Positions 1 through 7,671 of a DNA stretch of 64,000 bases are shown here, piece after piece (position 1 is the stretch's first letter; every line of letters begins with the position of its first letter). The DNA is from an uncultured Clostridia bacterium. GTDB lineage: Bacteria > Bacillota > Clostridia > Christensenellales > UBA1242. The stretch covers positions 1-64,000 of the forward strand of contig CALEWH010000022.1 of NCBI GenBank assembly GCA_937925475.1, given 5' to 3'. Under the pieces are notes generated by a model, which had not been told where the DNA came from, searched no databases, and saw only the letters and a program-made list of their open reading frames with translations. A program made the translations under genes and the position numbers.

Positions 1-46
1 AGATGTGCGGACGTGACTGGAGTTCAGACGTGTGCTCTTCCGATCT
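1..46 (+). other. Illumina index adapter left at the contig end
   Basis: Positions 13-46 match the 34-nt Illumina multiplexing read-2 adapter that ends in GCTCTTCCGATCT. The four bases before the index, AGAT at 1-4, are the end of the P7 flow-cell primer, and the eight bases at 5-12 (GTGCGGAC) sit exactly where the i7 index lies. Genomic sequence starts at 47, in frame inside tuf. This stretch is library artefact and should be trimmed before any biological use. Confidence 0.96.
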
Positions 47-367
47 AGCAACAACTAGGATAGCGCCATCCATTTGTGCAGCACCTGTGATCATGTTTTT
101 AACATAGTCAGCGTGGCCCGGGCAGTCTACGTGTGCGTAGTGACGAGTTTCTGTCTCATACTCTACGTGAGCGGTATTGATTGTGATACCTCTTTGTCTC
201 TCTTCTGGTGCTTTATCGATTGCACTATAATCCATAGCTTGTGCTTTACCAGCAGCAGCTTGGGTCAATGTGATAGCAGCAGTAAGAGTAGTTTTACCGT
301 GGTCAACGTGACCGATTGTACCAACGTTAACGTGTGGTTTTGTTCTTTCGAATTTTGCCTTAGCCAT
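47..367 (-). CDS. tuf: Elongation factor Tu, N-terminal part (truncated by contig end)
   Basis: This is the first 107 codons of EF-Tu, the GTPase that delivers aminoacyl-tRNA to the ribosome in the cytoplasm. The start is [20 protein letters not shown]. The G1 loop GHVDHGKT, the switch I sequence RGITI and the G3 motif DCPGHADY are all visible. An AGGAGG ribosome binding site lies at 378-383, about ten bases before the ATG. The gene is the last visible member of the rpsL-rpsG-fusA-tuf operon, 37 bases after fusA. The reading frame stays open to position 47, where the adapter begins, so the missing roughly 290 codons reflect the assembly end and not a mutation. Confidence 0.97.
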
Positions 368-404
368 TATTTAATATCCTCCTAAATTTTTTTATAAATA
401 TTAG

Positions 405-2477
405 CTATTTTCTATCGCCGATAATTTTTTCAGCGATATTTCTTGGAACTTCTGCATAATGAGAGAATTCCATATTGAAATTACCTCTACCTTGAGTCAT
501 ACCACGAAGGTCTGTCGCATAACCAAACATCTCTCCTAGTGGAACTTCGGCATTGATAATTTGTGCACCGTTTCTAACTTCTGTACCGCTAAGAATACCA
601 CGACGACGGTTAATGTTACCCATAACATCGCCAAGGTACTCGTCTGGCATTTCTACTTGAACTTTCATAATAGGTTCTAGTAGAACAGGGTCTGCCTTTT
701 TAGCGCCCTCTTTGAAGGCCATAGAGCCTGCAATCTTATATGCCATTTCAGATGAGTCGACATCGTGGTACGATCCATCGAAAACAGTGACCATAAAATC
801 AACGGTTTCAAATCCAGCAAGAACACCATTTTGTCTTGCTTCTTGAATACCAGCATCAATCGCTGGGATGTACTCTTTAGGAATGACACCACCAACAATC
901 TTATTTTCAAACTTATATCCGCTACCAGCTGGAAGTGGAGTAAGTCTTACCCAACAGTGACCATATTGACCACGACCACCAGATTGTTTGATGTACTTAC
1001 CTTCGACTTCAACTTCCTTGCGGATAGTCTCTCTGTAAGCAACTTGTGGTGCACCAACATTGGCCTCTACCTTAAACTCTCTTAGAAGTCTATCAACAAT
1101 TATTTCAAGGTGCAACTCACCCATACCAGCAATAATTGTTTGACCAGTTTCTTGATCAGTATAAGTCTTAAATGTAGGGTCTTCTTCGGCAAGTTTTACA
1201 AGTGCTAGTATCATTTTCTCTTGACTAAGTTTTGTCTTAGGCTCGATAGCAACTTTAATAACTGGCTCTGGGAAGTCCATACTTTCAAGAACGATTGGGT
1301 TTGATTGATCGCAAAGAGTTTCACCAGTAGTAGTATCTTTCAATCCTACAATGGCAACGATCTCACCTGCATACGCTTCGTCAATTTCTTGACGGTTGTT
1401 GGCATGCATACGGATAAGACGACCTACTCTTTCCTTTTTGTCTTTGTTTGAGTTGTAGACATATGATCCAGCAGTGATCTTTCCGCTATAAATACGGAAG
1501 AATGTCAAACGACCTACAAATGGATCTGTCATAATCTTAAATGCAAGACCAGCAAATGGCTCGCTGTCGCTTGGGTGACGCTCAATTTCTTCGTCAGTGC
1601 CTGGCTTTGTGCCTTTGATAGCTGGAATGTCAGTAGGTGCTGGCATATAGTCTACCATAGCATCAAGAAGTTTTTGAACACCCTTGTTTGCAAGTGCCGA
1701 ACCGCAAGTAGCTGGGAATATTTTCATTGCAAGAGTACCTTTTCTAAGACCTCTCTTTATTTCCTCAACTGTAAGTTCTTCACCTGAGAAATATTTTTCC
1801 AACAACTCATCATCTTGTTCAGCAGCTGCTTCAATCATAGCGTTACGATATTTTTCAGCGTCTGCTTTGTACTCAGCAGGGATATCTTCGACCAAAATAT
1901 CAGTACCAAGGTCGTTTTGATAGATATATGCTTTGTTTTCTACAAGGTCAATGATACCTTTAAAGGTTTCGGCTTGACCAATAGGAAGTTGTACAGGGAC
2001 TGCATTGCTTCCAAGTCTTTCCTTGATTTTGTCAACAACACGCAAGAAATTTGCGTCTGGTCTATCCATTTTGTTTACGAAAATCATACGAGGAACATTG
2101 TATTTGTCGGCTTGACGCCAAACTTTTTCTGATTGTGCTTGAACACCCTCTCTCGCACTAAACACAGCAACTGAGCCGTCTAGTACTTTAAGACTACGCT
2201 CTACCTCAGCGGTAAAGTCAACGTGTCCTGGGGTATCAATAATATTTATTTGATGGCCTTTCCAATAACAAGTAGTCGCAGCACTAGTAATAGTGATACC
2301 TCTTTCTTGTTCTTGTTCCATCCAGTCCATAGTTGCGGCACCATCGTGCACCTCACCTATCTTATGGGTTTTGCCTGTGTAAAACAAAATACGCTCTGTT
2401 GTAGTAGTTTTACCGGCATCAATGTGAGCCATAATTCCCACATTTCTTAGTAAATTTAATGGAGTGCTTCTAGGCAT
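405..2477 (-). CDS. fusA: Elongation factor G
   Basis: EF-G is the GTPase that drives ribosomal translocation and, with RRF, ribosome recycling. The protein has 690 residues, the usual length (about 690-700). The G1 motif [13 protein letters not shown] is near residue 17, RGITI is the switch I motif, DTPGHVDF is G3 and NKMDR is G4. The conserved sequence [19 protein letters not shown] of domain IV is present. The start codon follows an AAGGAGA ribosome binding site. It lies 16 bases downstream of rpsG and 37 bases upstream of tuf, so it is almost certainly co-transcribed with rpsL, rpsG and tuf. No second fusA-like gene, as found in some fusidic-acid-resistant bacteria, is present in the window. 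Confidence 0.98.
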   Translation of the reverse strand: MPRSTPLNLLRNVGIMAHIDAGKTTTTERILFYTGKTHKIGEVHDGAATMDWMEQEQERGITITSAATTCYWKGHQINIIDTPGHVDFTAEVERSLKVLDGSVAVFSAREGVQAQSEKVWRQADKYNVPRMIFVNKMDRPDANFLRVVDKIKERLGSNAVPVQLPIGQAETFKGIIDLVENKAYIYQNDLGTDILVEDIPAEYKADAEKYRNAMIEAAAEQDDELLEKYFSGEELTVEEIKRGLRKGTLAMKIFPATCGSALANKGVQKLLDAMVDYMPAPTDIPAIKGTKPGTDEEIERHPSDSEPFAGLAFKIMTDPFVGRLTFFRIYSGKITAGSYVYNSNKDKKERVGRLIRMHANNRQEIDEAYAGEIVAIVGLKDTTTGETLCDQSNPIVLESMDFPEPVIKVAIEPKTKLSQEKMILALVKLAEEDPTFKTYTDQETGQTIIAGMGELHLEIIVDRLLREFKVEANVGAPQVAYRETIRKEVEVEGKYIKQSGGRGQYGHCWVRLTPLPAGSGYKFENKIVGGVIPKEYIPAIDAGIQEARQNGVLAGFETVDFMVTVFDGSYHDVDSSEMAYKIAGSMAFKEGAKKADPVLLEPIMKVQVEMPDEYLGDVMGNINRRRGILSGTEVRNGAQIINAEVPLGEMFGYATDLRGMTQGRGNFNMEFSHYAEVPRNIAEKIIGDRK

Positions 2478-2493
2478 AAATGTTTCTCCTTAA

Positions 2494-2964
2494 TTACCAA
2501 CGATAATGCGCAAATGCCTTGTTGCTCTCGGCCATCTTGTGCGTATCGTCTTTCTTTTTATATGCTCCGCCTGTGCTATTGTAGGCGTCCATTATTTCGG
2601 CTGCAAGTTTTTGCTCCATGTCTTTTTCACTTCTAAGACGAGCATATTTTACAAGCCAACGGATTGCTAGAGTTTGTTGTCTTTGAGGACTAACTTCTAG
2701 CGGAACTTGATAGTTTGAACCACCAACTCTTCTAGCTTTTGTTTCAAGCATAGGTTTTAGATTGTTAAGAGCTTGTGTAAAGTACTCTTGTGGCTCAACA
2801 CCAAGTTTTTCTTTGATAATATCAAATGCATTGTACACTATACTTTGAGCGATTGCTTTCTTTCCGTCCAACATTACTTGGTTGATAAGTTTTGTAACAA
2901 CTTTATCACCATATCGTGGATCAGGCAACACATCTCTTTTAGGTACGCCACCTCTTCTTGGCAT
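2494..2964 (-). CDS. rpsG: 30S ribosomal protein S7
   Basis: S7 is a primary assembly protein of the 30S head and contacts mRNA and tRNA at the E site. The 156-residue length is standard. It starts [20 protein letters not shown] and contains the family signature around [24 protein letters not shown], here given only as a region near residues 79-103. It ends in the typical FAHYRW. It follows rpsL by 62 bases and precedes fusA by 16, the classic str operon order. In Escherichia coli S7 represses its own operon by binding the rpsL-rpsG spacer. No E. coli-like structure was recognised here, and regulation may instead act in the long leader upstream of rpsL. Confidence 0.98.
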   Translation of the reverse strand: MPRRGGVPKRDVLPDPRYGDKVVTKLINQVMLDGKKAIAQSIVYNAFDIIKEKLGVEPQEYFTQALNNLKPMLETKARRVGGSNYQVPLEVSPQRQQTLAIRWLVKYARLRSEKDMEQKLAAEIMDAYNSTGGAYKKKDDTHKMAESNKAFAHYRW

Positions 2965-3026
2965 AATTAATTCTCCTTCAAAATGTTATTTATATATGAC
3001 CAAAAGGTCAAAATGTGTGGCAATTA

Positions 3027-3398
3027 TTATTTGCCTTTCTTAGTACCGTATTTACTACGAGATTGTTTTCTCTTAGCAACACCGGCAGCATCAAGAGTTC
3101 CACGAATAATGTGATATCTGACACCTGGTAGGTCTCTTACCCTACCCCCACGAATAAGAACAACGCTGTGCTCTTGAAGATTGTGACCTTCGCCTGGGAT
3201 ATAAACTGTACCTTCTTCGCCGTTACTCAATCTAACTCTGGCGATTTTTCTCAAAGCCGAGTTTGGTTTTTTAGGAGAAGTGGTAGTTACGCTAAGGCAC
3301 ACACCTCTTTTTTGTGGGTTTTCGTCCAAGATAGGAACTGTCGACTTAACTGCGATTTTCTTTCTGCCTTGATTTACTAATTGATTAATTGTTGGCAT
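3027..3398 (-). CDS. rpsL: 30S ribosomal protein S12, with Arg at the Lys88 position
   Basis: S12 lies at the decoding centre and controls accuracy. The protein has 123 residues and carries the [10 protein letters not shown] loop (Lys43 conserved) and the second conserved loop, [13 protein letters not shown]. In nearly all bacteria that second loop reads GGRVKDLPGV. Here codon 88 (3135-3137, AGA) encodes arginine. This is the residue numbered Lys87 in mature E. coli S12 and Lys88 in Mycobacterium, where change to Arg gives streptomycin resistance. A good ribosome binding site (AGGAGGG) precedes the ATG. It is the first gene of the str operon, with its own promoter about 190 bases upstream. 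Confidence 0.98.
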   Translation of the reverse strand: MPTINQLVNQGRKKIAVKSTVPILDENPQKRGVCLSVTTTSPKKPNSALRKIARVRLSNGEEGTVYIPGEGHNLQEHSVVLIRGGRVRDLPGVRYHIIRGTLDAAGVAKRKQSRSKYGTKKGK

Positions 3399-3421
3399 CT
3401 TAAACCCTCCTAAAATAATAA

Positions 3422-3528
3422 TGAAAGAAAACTCAACCCTTTTTCTTTCAAAACACCCTCTAACACAAGAACATTATAATACGAGGGCTTAGAAAGACGC
3501 ATTTTTCACACCTGAAAGGTCTTTCTAA
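3422..3528 (-). promoter_or_regulatory. Three-hairpin leader of the str operon
   Basis: The transcript from the promoter at 3584-3612 would have a leader of about 180 nt. In it I see three consecutive hairpins. The first pairs 3519-3528 with 3489-3498 (ten perfect pairs, with a further five-pair inner stem 3513-3517/3504-3508). The second pairs 3483-3487 with 3456-3460. The third pairs 3441-3450 with 3422-3431 (ten perfect pairs). The rpsL ribosome binding site follows directly. No long U-run follows the last stem, so this is not an obvious intrinsic terminator. It could be a ribosomal-protein binding site or an attenuator. Confidence 0.6.
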
Positions 3529-3583
3529 TAGCGTAAATTTGGCAAGAGTGCACAAAAAAACACCATACTATAATACGTGGTAT

Positions 3584-3612
3584 AGTTTAGCAAATAAAAT
3601 ACCCTATGTCAA
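3584..3612 (-). promoter_or_regulatory. Sigma-A-type promoter of the str operon
   Basis: On the minus strand TTGACA (3607-3612) and TAAACT (3584-3589) are separated by exactly 17 bases. The predicted start of transcription is near 3577, giving a leader of about 180 nt before rpsL. Confidence 0.75.
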
Positions 3613-3715
3613 CATATTTACGAGATTTTTATTATTATAAATAATAATATTTGATGACCAAAAAAATAAAAAACACCCTTAAGGTCCAGCACTTTTGAAA
3701 CTAACAGAACAAAAT

Positions 3716-3752
3716 AATAGGAACGATGTAAAGTAAATACATAGTTCCTATT
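3716..3752 (-). terminator. Hairpin downstream of the APH-like gene
   Basis: A nine-pair outer stem (3716-3724 with 3744-3752) and a five-pair inner stem (3726-3730 with 3738-3742), separated by one mismatch, close a seven-base AAGTAAA loop. The stem begins 11 bases beyond the stop codon of the kinase-like gene. On the minus strand it is followed by ATTTTGT, a weak U-tract; on the plus strand it is followed by TTTTTATTAG. It could stop transcription in both directions. Confidence 0.55.
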
Positions 3753-3762
3753 TTTATTAGTT

Positions 3763-4710
3763 CTAAACTTTAACGAAATCTTCTGTTTTGTCATAATAAC
3801 CAAAATGGTTTCTGAAATTTTTAAGTTGTGTAGTTATCCAACTATCGTCGTGAGTTTCATAGCCTTGACCCAAATAATAAATAAATTTATATATAAACAC
3901 TCTATCATCTATATATTTAAAGTTAAACATTTCTGTAGCATGTGCTTTTAATTCGTCTAATATAGAACCATATTCGTCATTTACCACAAATTTTTCGGTT
4001 ATCTCGCTAGCGAATTTCTTTGGATTGTCGACCATCATAGATATTACCATAAGCTCGTAGTCTAATGAGCAATATAAAACCCTATCGAAATCTATAATGT
4101 ATATCTTACCATCATCATACAAAAAATTGTCGAAGTGCGCATCGTTGTGCACAAGACAAGGCTTGTTTTCTTTAAAAATTTTAGTTAGTCTTGTATTTTT
4201 AAAGTCTTCTAAAAATGAGGTATCAAAGCCTTTGTTTTTAAGTATCCTAATATTCAGATCAAAGCTTTTTTGCCATTTAGTCACCCAATCAGTTTGGATA
4301 AATTTTTCAGCCAAAAAATCGCCTTTTTGTTTGTGAAATGTATTTAAAATATTAGCAATTTGTATAATGGTTTCTTTTCTCTTTTGCTCATTTAAAGTGT
4401 GCCAAATAGTGTATAAACTCTTACCATTCAGTTTTTTAATAATAAGATAATCTTTGTCATCAATTTTTCCACTAGCAACATATTGGGGTATAGAATCAAT
4501 CTTAACATTTTTATAAAAAGAAATCTCTTTTTGTAATTTCTCAGGCTTGGTAAAAACATTTTTAATTTTGATAATATACTCATCATTTACGATATGCACA
4601 ATATTAGTAAAACCAGAATCTGCTTTTTTAATACTTTTACATTTGATATTGTTTCTTTTGCAAATATCTACTATTAAATTGTTTGTTTCTTCGTTAACTA
4701 TATTTTTCAT
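3763..4710 (-). CDS. APH/choline-kinase-fold phosphotransferase, substrate unknown
   Basis: The 315-residue protein has the aminoglycoside phosphotransferase/choline kinase fold signature. The catalytic Brenner motif HNDAHFDN lies at residues 188-195 (Asp190 catalytic base, Asn195 metal ligand) and the metal-binding IDFD at 206-209. A probable ATP-binding lysine (Lys48, in IIKIKN) and a glutamate near residue 62 lie in the N-lobe. Relatives phosphorylate choline, ethanolamine, sugars or aminoglycosides, and the substrate cannot be read from the sequence. It is the last gene of the five-gene island between rpoC and rpsL. The ribosome binding site is poor and I found no clear promoter, so it may depend on readthrough from the gene upstream. 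The gene should not be called an antibiotic-resistance gene on this evidence. Confidence 0.8.
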   Translation of the reverse strand: MKNIVNEETNNLIVDICKRNNIKCKSIKKADSGFTNIVHIVNDEYIIKIKNVFTKPEKLQKEISFYKNVKIDSIPQYVASGKIDDKDYLIIKKLNGKSLYTIWHTLNEQKRKETIIQIANILNTFHKQKGDFLAEKFIQTDWVTKWQKSFDLNIRILKNKGFDTSFLEDFKNTRLTKIFKENKPCLVHNDAHFDNFLYDDGKIYIIDFDRVLYCSLDYELMVISMMVDNPKKFASEITEKFVVNDEYGSILDELKAHATEMFNFKYIDDRVFIYKFIYYLGQGYETHDDSWITTQLKNFRNHFGYYDKTEDFVKV

Positions 4711-4764
4711 AAGAATCTCATAAATCTAAAATGTTTAAGTTTTCACTTTTAGTTAAGAGAGAGT

Positions 4765-4845
4765 AAAAATCACCGTAATCTTTTGTAGATTAAAGTGCTT
4801 ATATTTTGCTAGTTTCAAACAGCATTGACTAAAAGCGGTGTTTTT
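4765..4845 (-). terminator. Long-range inverted repeat between the APH-like gene and its upstream neighbour
   Basis: CACCG at 4771-4775 pairs with CGGTG at 4836-4840, and the flanking AAAAA (4765-4769) pairs with TTTTT (4841-4845) across a single T:T mismatch. The 60-base interior contains a small helix (TAATC/GATTA type). It begins just after the stop codon of the 181-residue protein, so on the minus strand it could be its terminator (CGGTG then ATTTTT). The large loop is unusual, and a small miniature element or structured RNA is also possible. Confidence 0.35.
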
Positions 4846-4852
4846 ATTTGCA

Positions 4853-5398
4853 CTAATTTTTAACTAATGTATTTTTATCTTTGGATTTAGATTTTTTAGA
4901 CATACTTTTAGCCAACTTTCCTATACTTTCAATAAAATAATCTTTGTATATCTTGTTGTCGAAAGCAATTTTGTCCATATTTTCGCCATACGAATTGACT
5001 TGTTCGCGTGCGATGTGATTGGATAAAGCCTTGTCGATAAGTTGGCATAGTACTTTTTTAGGCAGTTTGCGATTGGGCGTAGTCATCGAAACATACATTC
5101 CAAGATTAAAGCCTTCCTTATCTCTAAGCAAAACTCCTACCTTATCATCCAACGCTCTACTCACCACTCTATAAAACCCTTTGTCAAGAGCAACCATTCC
5201 TAGTGTAACATCTTTTGAAGTATCCATAATAGAAAGAAGTCGTGGGCAGTTGTCAAGCATAACAAGCACTTCGTCTTCCACAGTTTTGTGCTCGTCACTC
5301 GACTTTTTGCATTTGGTCATTTTTGTTATGCAATATTCAAACTTTTTATCTACATCAATGTAGTTTTCTATTTCTTTTCTTGTTTTTTCGTCCAACAT
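4853..5398 (-). CDS. Unrecognised 181-residue protein
   Basis: I do not recognise this family. The protein is soluble-looking, without signal peptide or membrane segment, rich in Lys and Asp, and starts MLDEKTRKEIENYIDVDKKF. The middle (about residues 60-125) is more hydrophobic, with a DKGFYRVV and a LRDKEGFNLGMYVS stretch that look like beta strands. The last 17 residues are a basic low-complexity tail (SMSKKSKSKDKNTLVKN). It has a modest AGGTG ribosome binding site and its own promoter at 5417-5445. The tail resembles those of the proteins at 6865-7644 and 5895-6779, so the three may act together or sit near RNA or ribosomes. That is inference. Confidence 0.75.
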   Translation of the reverse strand: MLDEKTRKEIENYIDVDKKFEYCITKMTKCKKSSDEHKTVEDEVLVMLDNCPRLLSIMDTSKDVTLGMVALDKGFYRVVSRALDDKVGVLLRDKEGFNLGMYVSMTTPNRKLPKKVLCQLIDKALSNHIAREQVNSYGENMDKIAFDNKIYKDYFIESIGKLAKSMSKKSKSKDKNTLVKN

Positions 5399-5416
5399 AT
5401 TATTTCACCTATAAAG

Positions 5417-5445
5417 AGTTTACAATGCAAACACACTTTTGTCAA
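5417..5445 (-). promoter_or_regulatory. Sigma-A-type promoter for the 181-residue protein
   Basis: TTGACA (5440-5445) and TAAACT (5417-5422) lie 17 bases apart on the minus strand, ending 19 bases before the start codon. Confidence 0.7.
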
Positions 5446-5450
5446 GGCAC

Positions 5451-5481
5451 AAAAAAACACCGCGCAACACAACGCGATGTT
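5451..5481 (-). terminator. Intrinsic terminator of the hicB-like gene
   Basis: On the minus strand AACATCGCG (5481-5473) pairs with CGCGGTGTT (5464-5456) around an eight-base loop and is followed by a run of T (5457-5451). The stem overlaps the stop codon of the hicB-like gene, and the T-run ends only five bases before the -35 box of the next promoter. Confidence 0.8.
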
Positions 5482-5761
5482 ATAACAACGATTTATTTTT
5501 CTTATCTAGTTTTGCTTCGACCAAAATACAAAGATTTTTTGGATATTTCTTCATAAACTCGTCAAAGTCAGTAGGCGGTGGAAGTTCGATCCCATATTTT
5601 AGGCTTGTTTCCACGTAAGAAGTCAACATACTTTGCATTACAGTATGTGCTTCTTCGACAGTGTCACCTTCGTTAAACAATGACAAGTCATATATTGCAA
5701 TAGAAAATCCGCCTATCTCATCATCAGGAAACAAAACGGCAGGATAAACATAGGACTTCAT
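5480..5761 (-). CDS. HicB-family antitoxin-like protein without a visible HicA partner
   Basis: From the ATG at 5761 the protein has 93 residues and shows the HicB-like partial RNase H fold: the opening strand MKSYVYPAVLFPDDEIGGFSIAI, a DTVEEAHTVMQSML helix and a short C-terminal helix with FMKKYP. In type II HicAB modules, HicB binds and inhibits the HicA mRNA interferase. Here I see no HicA-like ORF (about 60-80 residues) upstream or downstream and no DNA-binding C-terminal domain. The start at 5761 is preferred over a further 55 upstream codons because GGAGAG lies just before it and the upstream codons run through a good promoter and terminator. It is probably a solitary HicB-like regulator. 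Confidence 0.8.
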   Translation of the reverse strand: MKSYVYPAVLFPDDEIGGFSIAIYDLSLFNEGDTVEEAHTVMQSMLTSYVETSLKYGIELPPPTDFDEFMKKYPKNLCILVEAKLDKKNKSLL

Positions 5762-5789
5762 ACACTCTCCATTCCCCATTATTTGTAAT

Positions 5790-5818
5790 AGTTTAGCATA
5801 AAAAAAACGCCTTGTAAA
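5790..5818 (-). promoter_or_regulatory. Sigma-A-type promoter of the hicB-like gene
   Basis: TTTACA (5813-5818) and TAAACT (5790-5795) are 17 bases apart on the minus strand, with the start of transcription expected about 20 bases before the ATG at 5761. The position supports the shorter reading of the gene. Confidence 0.7.
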
Positions 5819-5857
5819 ATCAATATGACACAAAAAAATCAAGTTTTTGCTCACAAA

Positions 5858-5886
5858 AACAAAAAAATAAGGCGTTTGCCTTATTT
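5858..5886 (-). terminator. Intrinsic terminator of the 294-residue protein gene
   Basis: On the minus strand AAATAAGGC (5886-5878) pairs perfectly with GCCTTATTT (5873-5865) around a four-base loop, followed by more T. It sits just beyond the stop codon at 5895. Confidence 0.85.
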
Positions 5887-5894
5887 TTAAAATG

Positions 5895-6779
5895 TTATTT
5901 CGAATCCTTTCCGTCGTTTTTATCATCTACTCTTGGAACTTTGAATGTTGGTACATTTCTAATAAAACCTGGATCAACTTTCTTTCCACTAGGTAAATCT
6001 TGACCTTTGTTGAAGTAAGGATCTTTTACACTAGGTAAATCTCTGCCAACATCAAAATTAGGATCAATATCATTCACCTTTCTTTTATTGGCTTTTTTGC
6101 TATTATATTCATCGACTTTATACTTTTTGTAAGCTTCCAATGCTTTCATCATTGCCTCTTCTTCAGATTTTGCCCTACACATTCTTGGAACCCCATTTAA
6201 GTCTATTGCCCACATTCCTTCAATACCACTTTTCTTCACTGTAGGACGTCCTTCTACACGATGATTAAATATATTTTCAACATCCATATTTTTATCAACC
6301 AAAGCAGTTTTGATTTGATCAAGTATTCTATAACATACACTATTTGTATTTTTAATGGTATTCATTTTAGCAACACTTTTAGTTACTTTCTCGATATCAA
6401 AATCCGGACAATACTCTCTCAAATTTTTAGCAAGTAATCTAGGGTTATCTTTATTAAATACAGCAATCGAATAAGCTCTTCCAGTAAAATTTGCACTCAT
6501 AGTACCAGAAAGATTGCTGTAGTACTCTTTTATATCTTCCATTAATACTTCAAATTGATTTTTTTGAGTACCAGTTCTTCTTGCATCACACGACAAAAGA
6601 ACCACAGGATGTTTTTTTGATGCAACATTAACCAATGCAAATTGAGCATTTTCTTCATCAACATTCACTAATTCATAACCCATAGTAAGATATGCTGATA
6701 CAAGGTATGTCACATTAAGTTGACGCTCTGTTAATGATAATATTTTTTCCAAACTTTCTAAATATTTATCTTGTGCCAT
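5895..6779 (-). CDS. Unrecognised 294-residue protein with repeated C-terminal motif
   Basis: I do not recognise the family. The first 210 residues look folded and cytosolic: a helical start (MAQDKYLESLEKILSLTERQ), an alternating strand/helix stretch around PVVLLSCDARRTGT (residues 58-71), and a small module near residues 180-215 (GMWAIDLNGVPRMCRAKSEEE, then an alanine-rich helix) that resembles short AP2/integrase-arm-like beta-sheet domains. From about residue 225 the tail is polar and repetitive: DPNFDVGRDLPSVK is followed by DPYFNKGQDLPSGKK and a partial DPGF copy. It has an AAGGAGG ribosome binding site and a good promoter and terminator of its own. There is no signal peptide or membrane segment. 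Confidence 0.8.
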   Translation of the reverse strand: MAQDKYLESLEKILSLTERQLNVTYLVSAYLTMGYELVNVDEENAQFALVNVASKKHPVVLLSCDARRTGTQKNQFEVLMEDIKEYYSNLSGTMSANFTGRAYSIAVFNKDNPRLLAKNLREYCPDFDIEKVTKSVAKMNTIKNTNSVCYRILDQIKTALVDKNMDVENIFNHRVEGRPTVKKSGIEGMWAIDLNGVPRMCRAKSEEEAMMKALEAYKKYKVDEYNSKKANKRKVNDIDPNFDVGRDLPSVKDPYFNKGQDLPSGKKVDPGFIRNVPTFKVPRVDDKNDGKDSK

Positions 6780-6808
6780 TTATAAGGTCCTCCTTATTTG
6801 GTTGGTAT

Positions 6809-6837
6809 ATTATACCATATAGTGTAAGTAATGTAAA
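6809..6837 (-). promoter_or_regulatory. Sigma-A-type promoter of the 294-residue protein gene
   Basis: TTTACA (6832-6837) and a consensus TATAAT (6809-6814) lie 17 bases apart on the minus strand, about 30 bases before the ATG. Confidence 0.8.
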
Positions 6838-6864
6838 TACTTTATTTTTTATCAAAGTGAAAGG

Positions 6865-7644
6865 TTATCTTTCTCTCAAATTGTCGTTTGCTTTTGTGTC
6901 TTTTGATTTGGTTTTAACCGAAACTTTTTTTGCAGCTTCGCCACTAAGTTTTCTTTCTTTTCTAAGTTGTTTGCGCCACTTTGGAGTACGCCAAAACTTC
7001 ATACTATCATTTTCGTCATACAACTCCGAATCAACATAAATACCTTTATCAGCATTTTTGAATATAGAGTTGTACATTAATTGTTCACCCATCATATTCA
7101 TAGACGAGTACACTGTGCATATAAGATTTTTGTAAGGGCTCTCAGTCACATATGTAGGCTTGCCATTTTTTAAAATGAAATATGGACTTTCCAAATGTTC
7201 GATTACGCCAATGCTAGTTTCTTTTTCTTTCAACTTTTTAGCCACATAATCAGGGTGATTGTATTTTATAAAGTTTTTCATTGATTTCAAATTGAATAGC
7301 CCGCTATAACTTATTTGTCCTTCTTTACGACCTACTAACAAGTTCCAGATTGTACGATAATCTCTATTGTCATATAGATTTGAAAATCTCTCTTTATAGT
7401 CTTCAAAAGTCGATTTGTTGACTGACTCTTTTATCTTATTCATCATCTCAGTTTTAAACAATGCGCTTGCTTGCTCATCAATATCTTCTTCTGTGGAAAA
7501 AGCATACATCATTTCGATATCATCATATTCGCCTTTGTTTAGTTTTGCTGTGATTACTCCTTCGTCTAGGTACGCAACTCTATATCCTAGCGCCATATCC
7601 ATAAGTAATCTAAATTCGCCATAATTAAGTTTGTTTTCGCTCAT
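6865..7644 (-). CDS. Unrecognised 259-residue protein
   Basis: I do not recognise the family. The start MSENKLNYGEF at 7644 is chosen because AAAGGGG lies at 7651-7657. An ATG 21 codons upstream would sit beyond the promoter -10 box. The protein is probably cytosolic: an N-terminal helical part with acidic stretches (residues 30-60), a middle with YDNRDYRTIWNLLVGRKEG, and a long basic C-terminal tail from about residue 215 (FWRTPKWRKQLRKERK and then a Lys/Asp/Asn-rich end). It is the first gene of the island after rpoC. The basic tail suggests nucleic-acid or ribosome contact, but this is inference. Confidence 0.75.
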   Translation of the reverse strand: MSENKLNYGEFRLLMDMALGYRVAYLDEGVITAKLNKGEYDDIEMMYAFSTEEDIDEQASALFKTEMMNKIKESVNKSTFEDYKERFSNLYDNRDYRTIWNLLVGRKEGQISYSGLFNLKSMKNFIKYNHPDYVAKKLKEKETSIGVIEHLESPYFILKNGKPTYVTESPYKNLICTVYSSMNMMGEQLMYNSIFKNADKGIYVDSELYDENDSMKFWRTPKWRKQLRKERKLSGEAAKKVSVKTKSKDTKANDNLRER

Positions 7645-7671
7645 ATCGCACCCCTTTATTTTTTCTAATTT

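Noticed and set aside
47..367. Pseudogene call for tuf
   Set aside because: The frame is intact until the adapter junction, so the truncation is technical.
3618..3803. ORF of 61 codons on the minus strand overlapping the kinase-like gene end
   Set aside because: It has no ribosome binding site and consists of low-complexity AT-rich sequence covering the 3716-3752 hairpin.
3763..4710. Aminoglycoside-resistance gene
   Set aside because: The APH fold is shared by choline, sugar and other kinases, and the sequence shows no specific drug-kinase signature.
5480..5926. Complete HicAB toxin-antitoxin module
   Set aside because: No HicA-like ORF was found in the flanking sequence; the longer 5926 start is contradicted by the promoter and ribosome binding site.
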